Assembly (NCBI GenBank): GCA_902805475.1
Contig: CADCSX010000012.1
Coordinates: forward strand, 744,001 to 808,000
DNA from: Entonaema liquescens
Lineage: Eukaryota > Ascomycota > Sordariomycetes > Xylariales > Xylariaceae
Direction of reading: 5' to 3'
DNA: 64,000 nt
Both the position numbers and the translations under genes were made by a program. Each line of letters begins with the position of its first letter. Position 1 is the first letter of the stretch. Under the pieces are notes generated by a model, which saw only the letters and a program-made list of their open reading frames with translations, ran no database searches and was not told the DNA's origin. Below, piece after piece: positions 34,264 through 47,840 of this stretch.

Positions 34264-37200
34264 ACTATATGCGAATTTGTCGATATAATAAGTCTATGAT
34301 GGATTTCATCGATACTATTAGAAACAACATGGGCACATAGGTAGTTAGTTACAAAATTGTAGGTACTAATTCCATTCTCAGCTCTAGTTTGATGCTTGGC
34401 GGGACGCTTGAGAGAAACGCGTCGTAAAGATTAATTTGATGTGGGGCCGTCTTCAGGCGTGTTGGTAAAAATGGATCGGGCCTCCAGCTTTCCCGAGTTA
34501 ACGGAATGCCGGAATAATGTTGAACCCTTTTTTTTTCTTATCCTTTTTTTTTTTCTTTTTATCTGGGAAGCAGGGTACCTGACAGGCTAAGGGATACCTT
34601 GGTACATATCTTTAGTAGATTAGTAGATGCCTGGGATGTCGGGTCTATGCTGCTTGAATCTTGGAACCCCCTGAGAACTAACCCAATTAGGTATGTTTAC
34701 TAGACAGTCCTAATGTACCGTAGCTAAGAAAGGGCAACTGATTCGGGGTAAGGAGAGATCCACCGGATTTTACGCTTGGCGGGGTTCGGGTTGGTTCCGT
34801 GTGTTCGCCGTGTGTTGCAGTTCCAAGATTACCAGTATTCATCATGTTGTTAGTGCACCAGCCGGCGCATCAGGGGGTAACAAAGCGACAGCCCAATCCC
34901 TTAATGCCCTTCACAATCTCTTCTCCTGACCAAACTTGATATACACATACAATGTTTTGAATGATTTAAGGCTGCCAAGATGTGCAGAGGTGATTGACAT
35001 ACATGGTAGTGCATCATCTATCTTCGCTAAGTTGGAATAGGGGTTCTGGTACTGCGCAAACAACTGCATACTAAATTAATAGCCTTATTTTTCCATCTCC
35101 ACATATGTTTACAAGTTATGATATTTCGATTTCTTACCTAAACATCATGGTTGAACTTGCTGATCCTATTTATTGTTAGGCGTTTAACTTCAGTATCTGA
35201 TTTGCTGAGTCGCTTAAGCCATGAGGCTATACATGAGAATCTATACTGTTTTAGGTTGATATGTTGATACACGAACAGAGCCTGCCAGGCTGCTGGATAG
35301 GTAAGACTCTAATTTAAGAAGTAAAGAAATGGGGAGCTGAGAACATCCATCTGCTAATGTACGCGGTATGTACATGTATGTGCAATGCATGCCCGTGTAT
35401 TAGGTACATATGTACTCCACGGATTTCGGTCGTAGCAGGACTTTGGTACGAAAGGCTGACGGCAAGTGACGCAAATGCTTATCAAACGTTAGCTGCATTG
35501 CTTCGCCACCTCGATAGTGTAATCTTATTCAGATCAGATTATACATTGTACATAGATAGGTAGTATCCCGTATGAGGTTCTTACCTAGGTATAATTACCT
35601 AGGTTAGTGGCTTAGACGTAACGGATAACTGTAAAGGTACAACCGAAGAGTTTCCCTCTTTTCAAGGTTGCCTCATAAACCCATAACCCTTTACTATTAA
35701 TCATCCATGACAGTTTGGTCGGAAGATATGCTTAATACGTGAACGTAACAGTAAATCGTAAACTGTATCTTCTCATAGAACCAATTGCGACGCTGCGACG
35801 GGGTTGTAAAGAGCTAGGCTAGACTATTCAAGATAGATCCGCCATTTCGGTGCTCCTCGGACTTACAATGTACTATGTAGATATGAATTGGGGGCGATTG
35901 TCCGAATAAAACAGTGGATAATAGGTAGTGTACTTATGCATTACAGTGTTTCACACGGACGACCCAGAACGGCTTTAATTTGAGCTTGACTCGATGCTTA
36001 TAGCACAATAACACAATAACACAAAACGCAAAACACAAATACATCCTACCCACAGACAGGTTCTCTGCACATTTTGTGCCCATTCTCTGACGGAACACAC
36101 CTACTTAATATATTAGCAACGGCTCCTGGAAATAAGCGGAGCGAATTTGGTTGGCTTAAAACATCGAGTCACGACTCCTGAAGGATCTCTCTCACACCCC
36201 GTCTGTGCCCTCCGATACCACTTACTAGATGAATCGATGATGTGCGTCCAAGACCCTTGTCAGACGGATACACACACAACCCATGCTGAGTAGTATGTGA
36301 AAGAGGCCAGCTATTATTTCCATACTCCCGCAACACCCTTAGGGGGGCTTATAAAGAAGGTATGTCAGTAAGGTGTCTTCCTTTGTATTACTGTAGTCAG
36401 ATTGCTGCTAGACGTAGACCTATCCACTCGGAATCAGAACTTCGCCCATAGTAAGTAACTAGTTAGTGCAAAAGATAATCTTCTTTTCATAGCCCGTACA
36501 ACATCAGCCATTAATACAGAGTCGCACATGGCTTTTCCTACCAATGCGGAGTCCGGTTTTACATCATATTACCACTAAGTAGTACGTATATGCGATGATT
36601 TTGTATACGAAGACTTGTTTCCAGTAACCCACAAGAATAGTGCGAACTGTCCATAGCGCGGGAGGCTATTGTTCGTAGCCAGAACAAGTTGTTTGTCTAG
36701 TACCGAAGGTATAGTCGATGTGACAAATGCTGATAAGTCTGACTCGAGAGATAGGGGATAATGTCATACTATGTACACGGAGGATTGCAAATGATTTACA
36801 ACTAATCCGTACTCACACGCCGCTGCACTGCAACCATTTAGCGCAAGTTCTAACCTAGGGGTTCAAAGTATTCGGAGTGCTACCGAGGGGTAGTTGCCAA
36901 ATTCAGCCTCAGAAGAGAAAAGAATGGAATGCCCAGGTGCTCTGCAGGCCAAGGACGCGTGCGCGGGGGAGCCCTGGAGAGAGGGTATTGATGGATAAAG
37001 TAAGGGAATATGTCTTGGTTAAATTCCCAGGTTAAGTTCATATCGTGGACTTGTGGACTTTTGACGATTATAGTGAGATATTATATATGAATTAGTTGAA
37101 TGTGATCCAATACAATGGTTCTCTCATTGCTGACTTCTGAAGCTAGCTTAAAAAAATCCCTAGATGCAGAACGGCTCCCAAGAGATTCGTCCTACGATGA

Positions 37201-38164
37201 GGATTTCCCATCCTGCATAATAAAAGAATCTTAGCCGAGATCATCGAAGTCTTAGAGGCATTTTCTTGGTGGATTGGGGATTGGGTGATACAAGGATATT
37301 GTTAGTCGCCCGTATTTTCCTAATAAAAGATAGCGTACACCGTGTGGGCCTGTGATTACCAAGCCCGCGTATTTACCTCGTAAATGTGCATTTTTATATG
37401 CATGACATCCCTAAAAAGTACATAACGCTCATCCTCAGAAAACATCTTATTTAGCAGTTCAAGTGCCTTTATCTGCTTGCTGCTAACCCTTTATCTTATC
37501 GCGCGTAGCAATTTACAAACCTTCCCTTAATAAAGGAAGGGTTAAAAAAGATAAAAACACAAACACAATAACAATGTGCACAAATAATTCGGACTGAGGT
37601 ATAATTCTGAGTTACATAAAATTGCGCCAATGTCTTGGGACTTTCCCCTGTTATCGCCTAGTAAATAGGGAACATTTACGGGTTCTGTAGGCTATTTGGG
37701 TAAGTGCATATGTATGTACGTGCGTACACGCGACTTTGTACCACCTTCCAGCCCGTCCTGCTTACAGTGTTCGGCACAGTATTCGGTGTACCTTAGAACC
37801 CCGGCCCTTCCGACGTAGCGATCAATCAAAAACTTCCATTGTTCCCTTTCCAATTCTGTCCTTAACGCCATCAACAACACGATCGCCCCCAATACTAAGC
37901 AAGGGAAGCCGGAGGACCAAGCGATCACAACCCCATTTCCCTACATGCAAATCTTCCTCGACGAGAACATCGTGACGATAACATTGACCGACGATTTACT
38001 TTCTTTCACTTTAGCGACCCCGACGCGATTGCAGCCAATTGCCCGAGTCTCCGCATTTAGAAGCATTTAACGTCTCAGGAATTTATACGCAAGATCTGTG
38101 GCCACGGAAGGCCAGTCTGGCGGACACGTCGGGTTGAACGGGCTCTGCCCGCAACTCTCCCAAA
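34264..38164. other. 3.9-kb gene-free stretch upstream of the flippase gene
   Basis: No reading frame on either strand has recognisable features; the longest open stretches are below 80 codons and lack plausible exon partners. T-rich tracts occur at about 34520-34560, and TACCTAGGTA occurs at 35582-35591. It could hold long promoters, a noncoding transcript or decayed repeats, and I cannot decide. Confidence 0.45.
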
Positions 38165-41100
38165 ATGCCGAAAGGTGACAATGACAAGGCGGTCAACAGA
38201 TCGAGATGGGCTACTCGGAAACTCACTGTCAAGAGCAGTGGTCTTAAGAGGCTTTCTCTGAAAGATAGGATACAGCATAAGCGAACTATGTCGATAGAGA
38301 AGAAACGTGCTTCGGGCGGTAGTCAGTCTACGACCGATGATCATGCTACATATGATAGCGCGTCTGCAACGGAGCCTAATGAACCAATCGATTCGAAGAG
38401 TACCACATCTGTCGAGGAGGAAGATGATGGGGGAAGGATAGTTTACTTCAATCTGGCTTTACCTGACGAGCTAAAAGACGAAGAGGGCAACCCGATTCGT
38501 TCATATGCTCGAAACAAGATTCGGACGGCCAAGTATACACCATTGTCTTTCGTCCCCAAGAACCTGTGGTTCCAATTCCACAATATTGCCAACATTTTCT
38601 TCCTTTTCATGGTGATCCTCATCGTGAGTGAAATATATTCCATTCTGCCGGGAGAGACGCTAACGCCGCACTTCAATTTCTAGATCTTTCCCATTTTCGG
38701 AGGTACTAACCCAGGATTGAATGCGGTACCTCTAATATTCATTCTTGCCGTAACGGCTATTAAGGACGCGATCGAAGATTATCGCAGGACGATTCTTGAC
38801 AACGAATTAAATAACGCACCGGTGCACCGTCTGGTGGGATGGAACAACGTCAATGTTACCGAAGATAATGTTTCGCTATGGCGGAGGATCAAGAAGGCCA
38901 CCTCGAGGTATCTTGGCACGTTTTGGCGTACGGTGCAGAGCTTATGGAAAAAGGATAACACAAAAGGGATACTGCAAAATTCGTCAGATCCGCGTCCATC
39001 TGTTGAAACCAAGGCAACGCGTCGCGATTCTACTATGCTATCTCCTCACACCGATAGAACATCATACATGTCTGCGTACGAAGACATCCAAATGACGCCG
39101 GTCACGTCTCCTCTTCCGCCCCAAACTCCCAGGAATGATTTAATGGAAATTCCGGAACGCCCGACATCCGAAAGATCGCATACTCCGAACGAGCCGGAAA
39201 CGTTAGCTAGAGTAAAAGGCGATCTCATTAACTACGATGTTAAACCCGGCCAAGCCCGGTTTCATAAGGATCACTGGAAAAATCTACAGGTTGGCGATTT
39301 CGTGCGACTTTATAACGACGATGAGCTTCCGGCGGATATCATTGTACTTGCTACGTCCGATTCAGACGGCGCGTGCTACGTGGAGACCAAGAATTTGGAT
39401 GGAGAAACTAACTTGAAAGTTCGTCAAGCGCTCCGCTGCGGACGAACTTTAAAGCATGCGAGGGACTGCGAGCGCGCCCAATTCTGTATCGAGAGTGAAC
39501 CCCCCCAGCCTAACCTTTACAAGTATAACGGTGCCATCAAGTGGGACCAGATGATGGCAGATGGTCCTAGAGAAATGTCCGAGCCGATATCGATTGACAA
39601 CATGTTGCTCAGAGGTTGCAACTTGAGGAATACCGAATGGGTTCTCGGAGTTGTTATGTTTACAGGTCACGACACGAAAATCATGATGAATGCAGGTGTC
39701 ACGCCAAGTAAACGTGCCCGCATCGCCCGAGAGCTCAACTTCAACGTTATCTGTAACTTCGGTATTCTCGGCGCATTGTGTCTTCTGTGCGCCATCGTCA
39801 ATGGAGTCTCGTGGGGTAAGAGTGACGCTTCGACTGCTTGGTTCGACTACGGTTCCGTTGGTGGTACCCCTGGTATGACCGGGTTTATCACGTTCTGGGC
39901 TGCGCTTATTGTATTCCAAAATTTTGTTCCAATCTCCCTTTACATCTCGCTCGAAATCGTGCGTACATTACAAGCTATTTTCATATATAGCGACGTTGAA
40001 ATGTATTACGAGAAAATCGACTATCCTTGTGTACCGAAATCATGGAATATATCGGACGATGTGGGTCAGATCGAGTATATCTTTTCAGACAAGACAGGTA
40101 CACTCACCCAGAACGTCATGGAATTCAAGAAGGCTACTATCAACGGCCAACCGTATGGAGAGGCATACACTGAGGCCCAGGCAGGCATGCAGAAGCGATT
40201 GGGTATTGACGTGGTAAAAGAAGCTGCTAGAGCCAGAGAACAGATTGCCCAAGGCAAGATCCACGCGCTGGAAGGGCTTCGAAAGATTCACGACAATCCA
40301 TATCTTCATGGAGAAGACATGACGTTCATTGCCCCAGACTTTGTTGATGACTTACGCGGAGAATCCGGCGAGGAGCAAAAAGAAGCTAACGCGCACTTTA
40401 TGCTTGCATTGGCACTTTGCCATACAGTTATAGCAGACCATCTTCCTGGCGATCCCCCCAAGATTGACTTTAAAGCTCAGTCTCCAGATGAAGCAGCACT
40501 CGTGGCGACCGCTCGTGATATGGGCTTCACCGTACTCGGCCATACAGCAGACGGTATCAGAGTGAATGTCATGGGTGAGGAGATACACTACCAGATCCTC
40601 AACACGATCGAGTTCAATTCCAGTCGAAAGCGAATGAGTGCTATTGTGAAAATGCCGGATGGTCGCATCATTTTATTCTGTAAGGGCGCCGATAGTATCA
40701 TCTACTCACGTCTTAAGCGCGGTGAACAAGCAGAGCTCCGGAAGACAACTGCTGAACACCTTGAGATGTTTGCTCGTGAAGGTCTACGAACCCTCTGCAT
40801 AGCTGAGCGTGTACTTTCTGAGCATGAATATCTCGAGTGGCGTAAGGAGCACGACAAGGCCTCCACCGCGATGCACGATAGAGAAGAGAAGTTGGAAGAA
40901 GTTGCTGACAAAATCGAGCAAGAACTAACTCTCATCGGTGGAACCGCAATTGAAGATCGACTTCAAGACGGAGTGCCTGACACGATCGAATTGCTCGGCC
41001 GCGCGGGAATTAAACTATGGGTGCTTACCGGAGACAAGGTCGAAACTGCTATCAACATCGGTTTCTCATGCAATCTATTGAATAACGACATGGAACTTAT

Positions 41101-42905
41101 TAATCTCAAGGTGAAAGAAGATGAAACCGGCTCAACGCCAGATGATTTATTTATAAACGAGATTGGACGAGTATTGGACGAGAAGCTGAAGATGTTTGGT
41201 ATCACTGGTAACGATGAAGATTTGGCTCACGCCCGAAAAAATCATGAGCCGCCAGCGCCAACCCATGCTCTTGTGGTTGATGGTTTCACTTTGAGGTGGG
41301 TACTGGATGAGAGCTTAAAGCAAAAATTTCTCCTTCTTTGCAAGCAGTGTGCATCCGTCCTCTGTTGCCGTGTCAGTCCTGCGCAAAAAGCTGCAGTTGT
41401 CTCTATGGTCAAGAACGGTCTCGATGTTATGACCCTCTCTATCGGAGATGGTGCCAACGATGTCGCCATGATTCAGGAAGCGGACGTCGGCGTAGGTATT
41501 GCTGGTGTTGAGGGTCGTCAAGCCGTCATGTCTGCCGATTATGCTATTGGTCAGTTCCGATATCTCCAACGGTTAGTTTTGGTCCACGGCCGCTGGTCCT
41601 ACAGGAGAATGGCGGAAGCAATTGCCAATTTCTTTTACAAGAACATGGTTTGGACCTTGACCATTCTTTGGTTTCAGTGTTTCTGCAATTTCGACATTAC
41701 CTATCTCTTCGAGTACACTTATCTTCTTCTATTCAACCTTATATTCACTTCCGTGCCCCCCATTATCATCGGTGTCCTCGATCAGGACGTCTCCGATACA
41801 GTCTCACTAGCTGTTCCTCAGCTATACCGACGTGGCATTGAGCGGCTTGAATGGACCCAGCACAAATTTTGGTAATTATATCCCCCACTACAATTGAACT
41901 TGACCGATTTTACTTACAAGAGACAGGTTATACATGTTGGATGGTGTATACCAAAGCGTAATATGCTTCTTCGTTCCATACTTGGCCTTCGCGTCTACAC
42001 CAGCTATTTCCGGAAATGGACTCGACGTGATGGATCGATATCGATTCGGAGTTTACGTTGCACATCCATCCATCATTACGATCAATCTCTATATTCTCAT
42101 CAACACATATCGATGGGACTGGCTTACGCTCCTTATTATTGTTCTCAGTGACCTGGTTATTTTCTTCTGGACCGGCGTCTATACATCATCAACATTTTCT
42201 GGTTCACTTTATAAAGCCGCTCCGCAAATCTACGGCCAAGCTTCGTTCTGGGCGGTTTTAATCGCAACTCCGATTTTAGCATTGGCTCCCCGGTATGCTA
42301 TCAAGGCCTTGCGCAAAGTATATTGGCCCCGAGATGTAGATATCATTCGGGAACAGGTTACCATAGGAAAATTCGATACCCCGGAAACTGAAAGTCCAAG
42401 CGTGGTCCTGGCGAAAGCCAGCTCGTCCGGGTCATCACAGTCCTCTAGGCGCCGGCGGCATCAGCAATTCGCAAGCGTAGACGAAGACTTGAAACCTATC
42501 TATCCGCCTTCTGTTGCGACTCAATCGATTGCCGGCCATAATTCTCGCAGTCAGAATGGCAGCGACGGCACTAATTATACCAGGCACGAGCCTTCGATCG
42601 ACGTTCCCGTTGCTCAGCCTGCTGATCCGCCTCCCGAACCAGCAGTACGTCCATCCTATGACCGTGTTCGTCCGTCTTACGACCGTATGCGAGCCTCGAT
42701 GGACCGCGTTCGACAGAGTTACGAGATGTCCAATGACTTCACTTCGGCTGCCATGTTAAGCAGATTCGAGTCGACCCGTTCTGGCGTGCAACAATCAGAA
42801 GAGGGCAATGGGATTGTCAGCCGGATAAGAAGGCGTACCCGGGGTAAATCCTTCAAGTCACCTTTCACTCACCACAAGGACAACCATATCCATGAGAATG
42901 AGTAA
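38165..42905 (+). CDS. P4-type ATPase, Dnf1/Dnf2-like phospholipid flippase
   Basis: Flips phospholipids to the cytoplasmic leaflet of the plasma membrane and endosomes, normally with a Cdc50-family partner. Exons 38165-38623, 38684-41871 and 41927-42905 join to 1541 residues, in the Dnf1 size range. The phosphorylation site is FSDKTGTLTQN. The actuator loop is YVETKNLDGETNLK, which carries the DGET motif in place of the cation pumps' TGES. The hinge motif is GDGANDVAMIQEADVGVGI. The P4-specific FVPISLYISLE helix is present. The C-terminal cytoplasmic tail is long and Ser/Arg-rich, with repeated SYDR-type units (RPSYDRVRPSYDRMRASMDR). The N-terminal tail is also long and basic, as in Dnf1 rather than Drs2. 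No defects seen. Confidence 0.95.
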
Positions 42906-44426
42906 AGAGTACTACGATGGTTCCCGCGACAATCCTTGTAAAATAGTGTGATGCTGGGACTTTGGCTTCTTTTATTCCCTTCGATGTGATATCCGGAGCA
43001 CTAGGTGCTCGAGTACGATCTCGGACGAACTATTCACGATACCGCTATGGTTTCCTAAGCTAGACCACCGAACAAAACATTCTAAATGGTCTTTTTCCTT
43101 TTTTTGCTCGTTTCCATTTGCAATGGCGTCGGCGTTTTTAGGGTGCATGGAGTCTATGGGAGGACTTATATGATGAGATGACGATGTCGGTCAGAAGGTT
43201 GAAGGTTCTAGTTTCTTGCATCATAGACTTTCTTCTTAAGTCGAGGTTGCACAATCCGTGTCATCGCCAATCCCTCGGGGAGACCCTAACTATATCTCGA
43301 ATTACTATTATTGCGGAGGAGAGTCGATACTTCATCTGTTCTTTTCTTACGTTCTGTTTTTTCTTCGTTTGAAATTTCCCCCATAGGCGACAGGCTGGTA
43401 ACAGGCGTTCTACCAAAAGACTAAGGCAGGATTTGACACCTGGATGTGATAGCATACCGCGCGCACAGCAAGCAAGCAGGCAAGCAAAGAGAAGGAGAAG
43501 TTACGGGAGTCTTAAGGCATGGCGGGCTTCCGCTGCCTGTGTATATAAGATGATGGACAAATGCGACGAGTAGAGAGCATCGGCGGGCTTGTGGATGAGT
43601 AGATACATATAATCGGCCAGAATTGGTACTTTCAAGACAAAGATGTCACTTTCAGTTTTATTCCCTTCTAGTTTAATGTGCGGCCGAAATTTGTACACGT
43701 TATATTTTAGGTGAGACTTACTTACCAGTCTTGAAATTTTAAGATATTTAAGAGGAATGAATATACATGTGACATGGCTTGGTTTGTAATTATCTGTCCA
43801 GTTTATTAATCGTGTCTTTGATGTCTAAATCCGTGATTATCGTATCACCACCACATTTGCGACTTCCATACTGCTAATCACCATCTCAGTATGCGGCGGT
43901 CGTTGACTGAATTATAACTGAAGTAGGAAGAGCGCCCGCCCGACTATTATAGGATCGTCGTTCCATATGTCAGAGTACCAGCAACCCATGCTCAGTGATC
44001 AAAAGTCACGAGGGAGTCTCCTCTATAAGTACTATGATTTTAGCCCAAATTCACTCGTTCCCCTATCTAGGATGGGGAAGGGTCTAGATGTGTCACGAAC
44101 GTACTGGCAATCCGGCGCCTTGTAATGCACTGCACCCAGTTGATGAGCTTTGCAAATGCCTGCTTGAAGGCCGCGAGTATTTTCTCACATGCCTGTGGTG
44201 GCATAGTGACGGATGGTACAGTGAGAGGTGACATGAAGAGCATTTTGGTATATATTGAAATTAACAAGTTACTGTTTTAGAGGATTGTTTACGAGTACCT
44301 AGGTACTATTAGTTTGGAGAGGAAATTGTTTGCTTTTTAATAGCAGCTCATCCGCTTTGACATGATGATGATGAGAACGTTTACATCTATTGGGCATGTG
44401 GTACTATCTAGGATACTGGAACTATC
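42906..44426. other. Intergenic, flippase 3' flank
   Basis: About 1.5 kb without a supportable gene. TACCTAGGTA occurs at 44296-44305. Confidence 0.4.
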
Positions 44427-45018
44427 TTAGTTGGCACTACAACGTGGCTCCCATCCGCTTTGACAGTATGATGGGGTAGGCTTATCCCAGCCGCTGTTTC
44501 GACGTCGTACGGTGTGTTCCCGAATGGATCTAAAAATTCATCTAGTAGTGCGCTATTATTGCTATGGTGCCTATCGAGGATCGCTTTGACGAGTGTTCCA
44601 ACGACAGTGGTGTCAGAAATCGCGTTAGGGAAGATAATGCCATCACTAGGCTATATTCATAGGCTAGAGATTCCTGGTTTTGCTTTACCGAGTAACCATG
44701 AGCTATATACTGGTACACTAGTCTAAGTATATTTCATTCAGGTCATATAGCTCTTTTTGAGCGTTTTATACTTAGCAAGTGTCGTATCACCTATGTATTA
44801 GCCATAAAATCGTAGGCCGCGTCTCACAGAACGGACGTGCCGACGTAGTGTACCGAGGTCCTTTTCCGAATCTTAAAGGGTGGATAGATGGGATTGGTCT
44901 TGAATTGCTTTATGTCCAGGTGCCTATGGCTTGAAACTGCCGCAGATGCAGAAATTGTCAAAAGCAAGACACCAACACCCGCATCTTGCGCAACTCCAAG
45001 CATAGGACATCTTTTCAT
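44427..45018 (-). pseudogene. Possible remnant of a secreted-protein gene
   Basis: On the minus strand, ATG at 45018 opens a 64-codon stretch with a signal-peptide-like segment (VGVLLLTISASAAVSS) followed by a basic RKRTS region. It ends at TGA. Continuing in the same frame gives DAAYDFMANT and then TAG. Farther on, at about 44660-44427, a 78-codon stretch without ATG is open and coding-like (SALLDEFLDPFGNTPYDVET) and ends at TAG. The two pieces could be eroded exons of one gene, but no family is recognised and the link is inference. Confidence 0.25.
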
Positions 45019-45687
45019 TTAGTAGAATCTATGGAGGCATTGATGACGACAATAATACCTCACAATCCTCGTTGTTCGTATGGAAATCGTATAGTGATGA
45101 TATCGTATAAGCCGAGCTAAAGGAAGATAGAATGTGGGTTATATAATCTACCTTTGTGTTGTAAGCCAGTCTAATACAGGTGTAAACGTTTAGTAGACAC
45201 TGTATTGATCTGCTAAAATCCCTTACCTGCTACGACGGCAATGATCATTATAACTATCTAAATATGTGATCTACTATATAATAGAGAAGGACATGTAGAC
45301 TAGATGGTTGGGTTCTTGAATAGAGTGATGCTAAATTTAGCAATTACCAGGAAAGCATCAACACTGCTGGAAAACTTCTCCATAGTGTATAGGTCCAGCA
45401 TTCTAAGTTGGAAGTAGACCTGAGATAACAGATTTACGTAAAGCCACAATACCGTAACGAATTGCCTAGGTAAGCTTCATATGAAAAAAAAAATAAAAAA
45501 ATAAAAATAAATAAAAAATGAAGTAAGGGAGATAATAATACCACTATATGCCGCCACATGACCCCAGGTACAGGGTAGGCAGTTCAGGTACCTACCAGGT
45601 ATTTACAGGTATTTAGTTACAGACTGGACTTTCATCTTCGCACTAAAAAACCATCGAGTTTAGCTTACCAGCCTATCCGATTTCATC
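45019..45687. other. Intergenic upstream of dehydrogenase, with A-rich tract
   Basis: A run dominated by A with isolated T lies at about 45484-45518. GGTACCTACC and related TACC/GGTA words cluster between 45565 and 45620. No gene is seen. Confidence 0.4.
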
Positions 45688-46670
45688 ATGTCATTCTCCG
45701 CTCTGTGGCAGCAGTTCTTCCCGCTGACCCCGAGCTTCACCGAAAAACAAGTTGTTCCAGGCAGTCAAGTCGGCAGGGTCTTTATCATTACTGGCGCAAC
45801 TTCGGGTCTTGGTCTCGCCCTAGTAAAGCTCCTGTATCCTACTGGTGCCACTATATATCTTGCCGGTCGCTCGCAAGACAAGATCCAAAATATCATTGAT
45901 CAAGTGACTTCTACATCATCATCAGAACAACTGGCTACTCCTGCAACGCTGAAGCCTCTTTATCTAGATCTCTCGGATCTAACGACTGTCAAGCCTGCTG
46001 CGGCGTCGTTTACCGCCCAAGAGGCGCGGCTCGATGTGCTATGGAACAATGCCGGCACTAATTGCCCGCCGGAGAGCCTCACGAAGCAGGGCCTAGAAGT
46101 CCATGTGGGCGCCAACTGCGTCGCCCCGCTGCTTTTCACCCAAGAGCTCCTGCCCTCGCTCCGAGCCGCCGCACGGACTGCGCCTAAGAACACCGTTCGT
46201 GTTGTCTGGTCGGGGTCTTTGCATATTGACATGACGGCCCCCAAAGGTGGTATTGACTTTGCCCACATTGAGGACCCACGTAGCGTCCGTATTGGTCGGG
46301 AAGACTATGCTGCGTCCAAAGCTGGGAATTGGTTTCTCGCTGCCGAGGGTGCAAGGCGGTGGGGTGTTCATGGCATTATTAGCGTGTGCCAAAACCCCGG
46401 GAACCTATACACGCCAATGTATGATAATGAACCTTGGTTGTTGATGTTGTTCTTGAAAACCTTCGTCTTGTATGAGCCGAGGTACGGTGCTTATACCATG
46501 CTATTTGCTGCGTTATCGCCGGACATAACTGAGGATCACAACGGGGCTTATATCTGGCCATGGGGAGGATCCGACCCATTGGACGGGCCGATGTATTGCA
46601 GGCCGCTTCAGAGGGCAAGGCAACCGCGTTTTGGGAGTGGTGTGAGAAGGCATGGGAACAGTTTGTATAA
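45688..46670 (+). CDS. Short-chain dehydrogenase/reductase, frame break near the 3' end
   Basis: NAD(P)-dependent oxidoreductase with a Rossmann fold, similar to the light-induced or retinol-dehydrogenase-like fungal SDRs. It has the cofactor motif ITGATSGLG (about residues 35-43), the structural motif WNNAGTN, serine in VWSGSLH and the catalytic YAASKAG. It is a single exon. The frame as read continues to a stop at 46686 with an unconserved tail. One base out of frame, from 46585-46590, the sequence reads DVLQAASEGKATAFWEW and ends at 46668-46670, which matches the usual SDR C-terminus. A single missing base at the GGGCCG run would explain this. The gene ends 92 bp from the convergent Nudix gene. 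Substrate unknown. Confidence 0.88.
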
Positions 46671-46761
46671 GACAATGGCTCGCTAGGCATTTAATTCTGT
46701 GCTTTTGGAAACTCGTAGGCTGTTGAGCCTCTAGAGGTACTCTTCGCGATCCGTGATGTGT

Positions 46762-47659
46762 TTATGAAACTGGCCAAATTTTGGACATCTCGAGGCCCTC
46801 AGCAAAGACGCCGACCTTACCGTCGATTGCGAATCCTTGAGCCTCTAGCTTCCTACATTCGGTATATAGACTGTCTAATGGAACCCAAAAAGCCTCGATA
46901 AATTCACCATCTTCTAGGTGTGGCTTCGGATTTTGATTCTCTTCCTTTTCTGGGTTGATTTTAAGATGGATAAGAAACGTCCTCGAGCTATATCATCCAA
47001 CATTTAGTAGACAACCCATTATTGTCATTAAAGGGTATGAATTTTACCTTGAGGATGCAGGAGCTGAGATAGTAGTCAGTATGCATCCCTACTAAACGGG
47101 GAACCATGGCCAAAACTCACAACTAAAAAGGATTGGCCGTGCGCCACCACGATCTGGCACTACTTCACCGACATAGCCCGTTTCCTCCTTTAGTTCACGC
47201 AGCGCTGCTTGTTCTACGGTCTCGCCTTCATCTACTAATCCAGCCGGAAACTCGACCACGATTTTACCCGCTGGTGCGCGAAACTGCTTCTCAAGGAGGA
47301 CCTTAGGACCGTCTTTATGATGGATGACGGCGATCATCTGCACGGCATCAACGGCACTGGTGCTCGGACGCCCAGGGCGCCTCATCGCCTCCCACGTGCG
47401 CACTTGGCCGTTTTCATCCTCGTACGTAATTCTGTATCATGCTATAGTTAGACTACCTAGTGAAACAGTTTATAGTACACTGAATGCATCATGTTGGGTA
47501 GGGGGTATACGAGCTGTGACTGACTTCACGAGATTGATCCATTTCGCATCTTTATTTTCCTAGATAGGTACGTAGGTACTTAGTAAGTTTCACGCTGTCA
47601 GGTTGTCGAGTACGCACGAGGAGTTCGGTCGATATAACTTTGGCAACCTTTTTCGACAT
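46762..47659 (-). CDS. Nudix hydrolase, ADP-sugar pyrophosphatase-like
   Basis: Hydrolyses nucleoside diphosphate sugars such as ADP-ribose. The Nudix box is complete, with G-x5-E-x7-RELKEETGY in the stretch EGETVEQAALRELKEETGY. Five exons fit: 47659-47618 (MSKKVAKVISTELL), 47559-47511, 47431-47121, 47063-47048 (only 16 bases) and 46987-46762. The last exon holds ENQNPKPHLEDGEFIEAF and the conserved end GFAIDGKVGVFAEGLE. Exon lengths sum to one base short of a multiple of three. The misfit is at the join of exons 2 and 3 (47511 and 47431), where no canonical alternative site rescues the frame. The other joins are canonical. Convergent with the upstream dehydrogenase. Confidence 0.85.
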
Positions 47660-47840
47660 TATGAAGGTGCCAGTTCAGCTGTTCTTAAAAGATTAATTGT
47701 CTTAAATTGTGACTTGGAGATTCCCGTCGTAGGTGTTAAATGGCGCTTGATGGGACAGGGGGTAGGGGTGGAAGGAGGGGGGATTTGTGTTCTTATCTTG
47801 ATAAGCCCCTTAATAAACCAGATTTAAACCAAACGCAATT

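Noticed and set aside
39449..39919. 156-codon minus-strand frame
   Set aside because: Antisense shadow of the flippase coding region.
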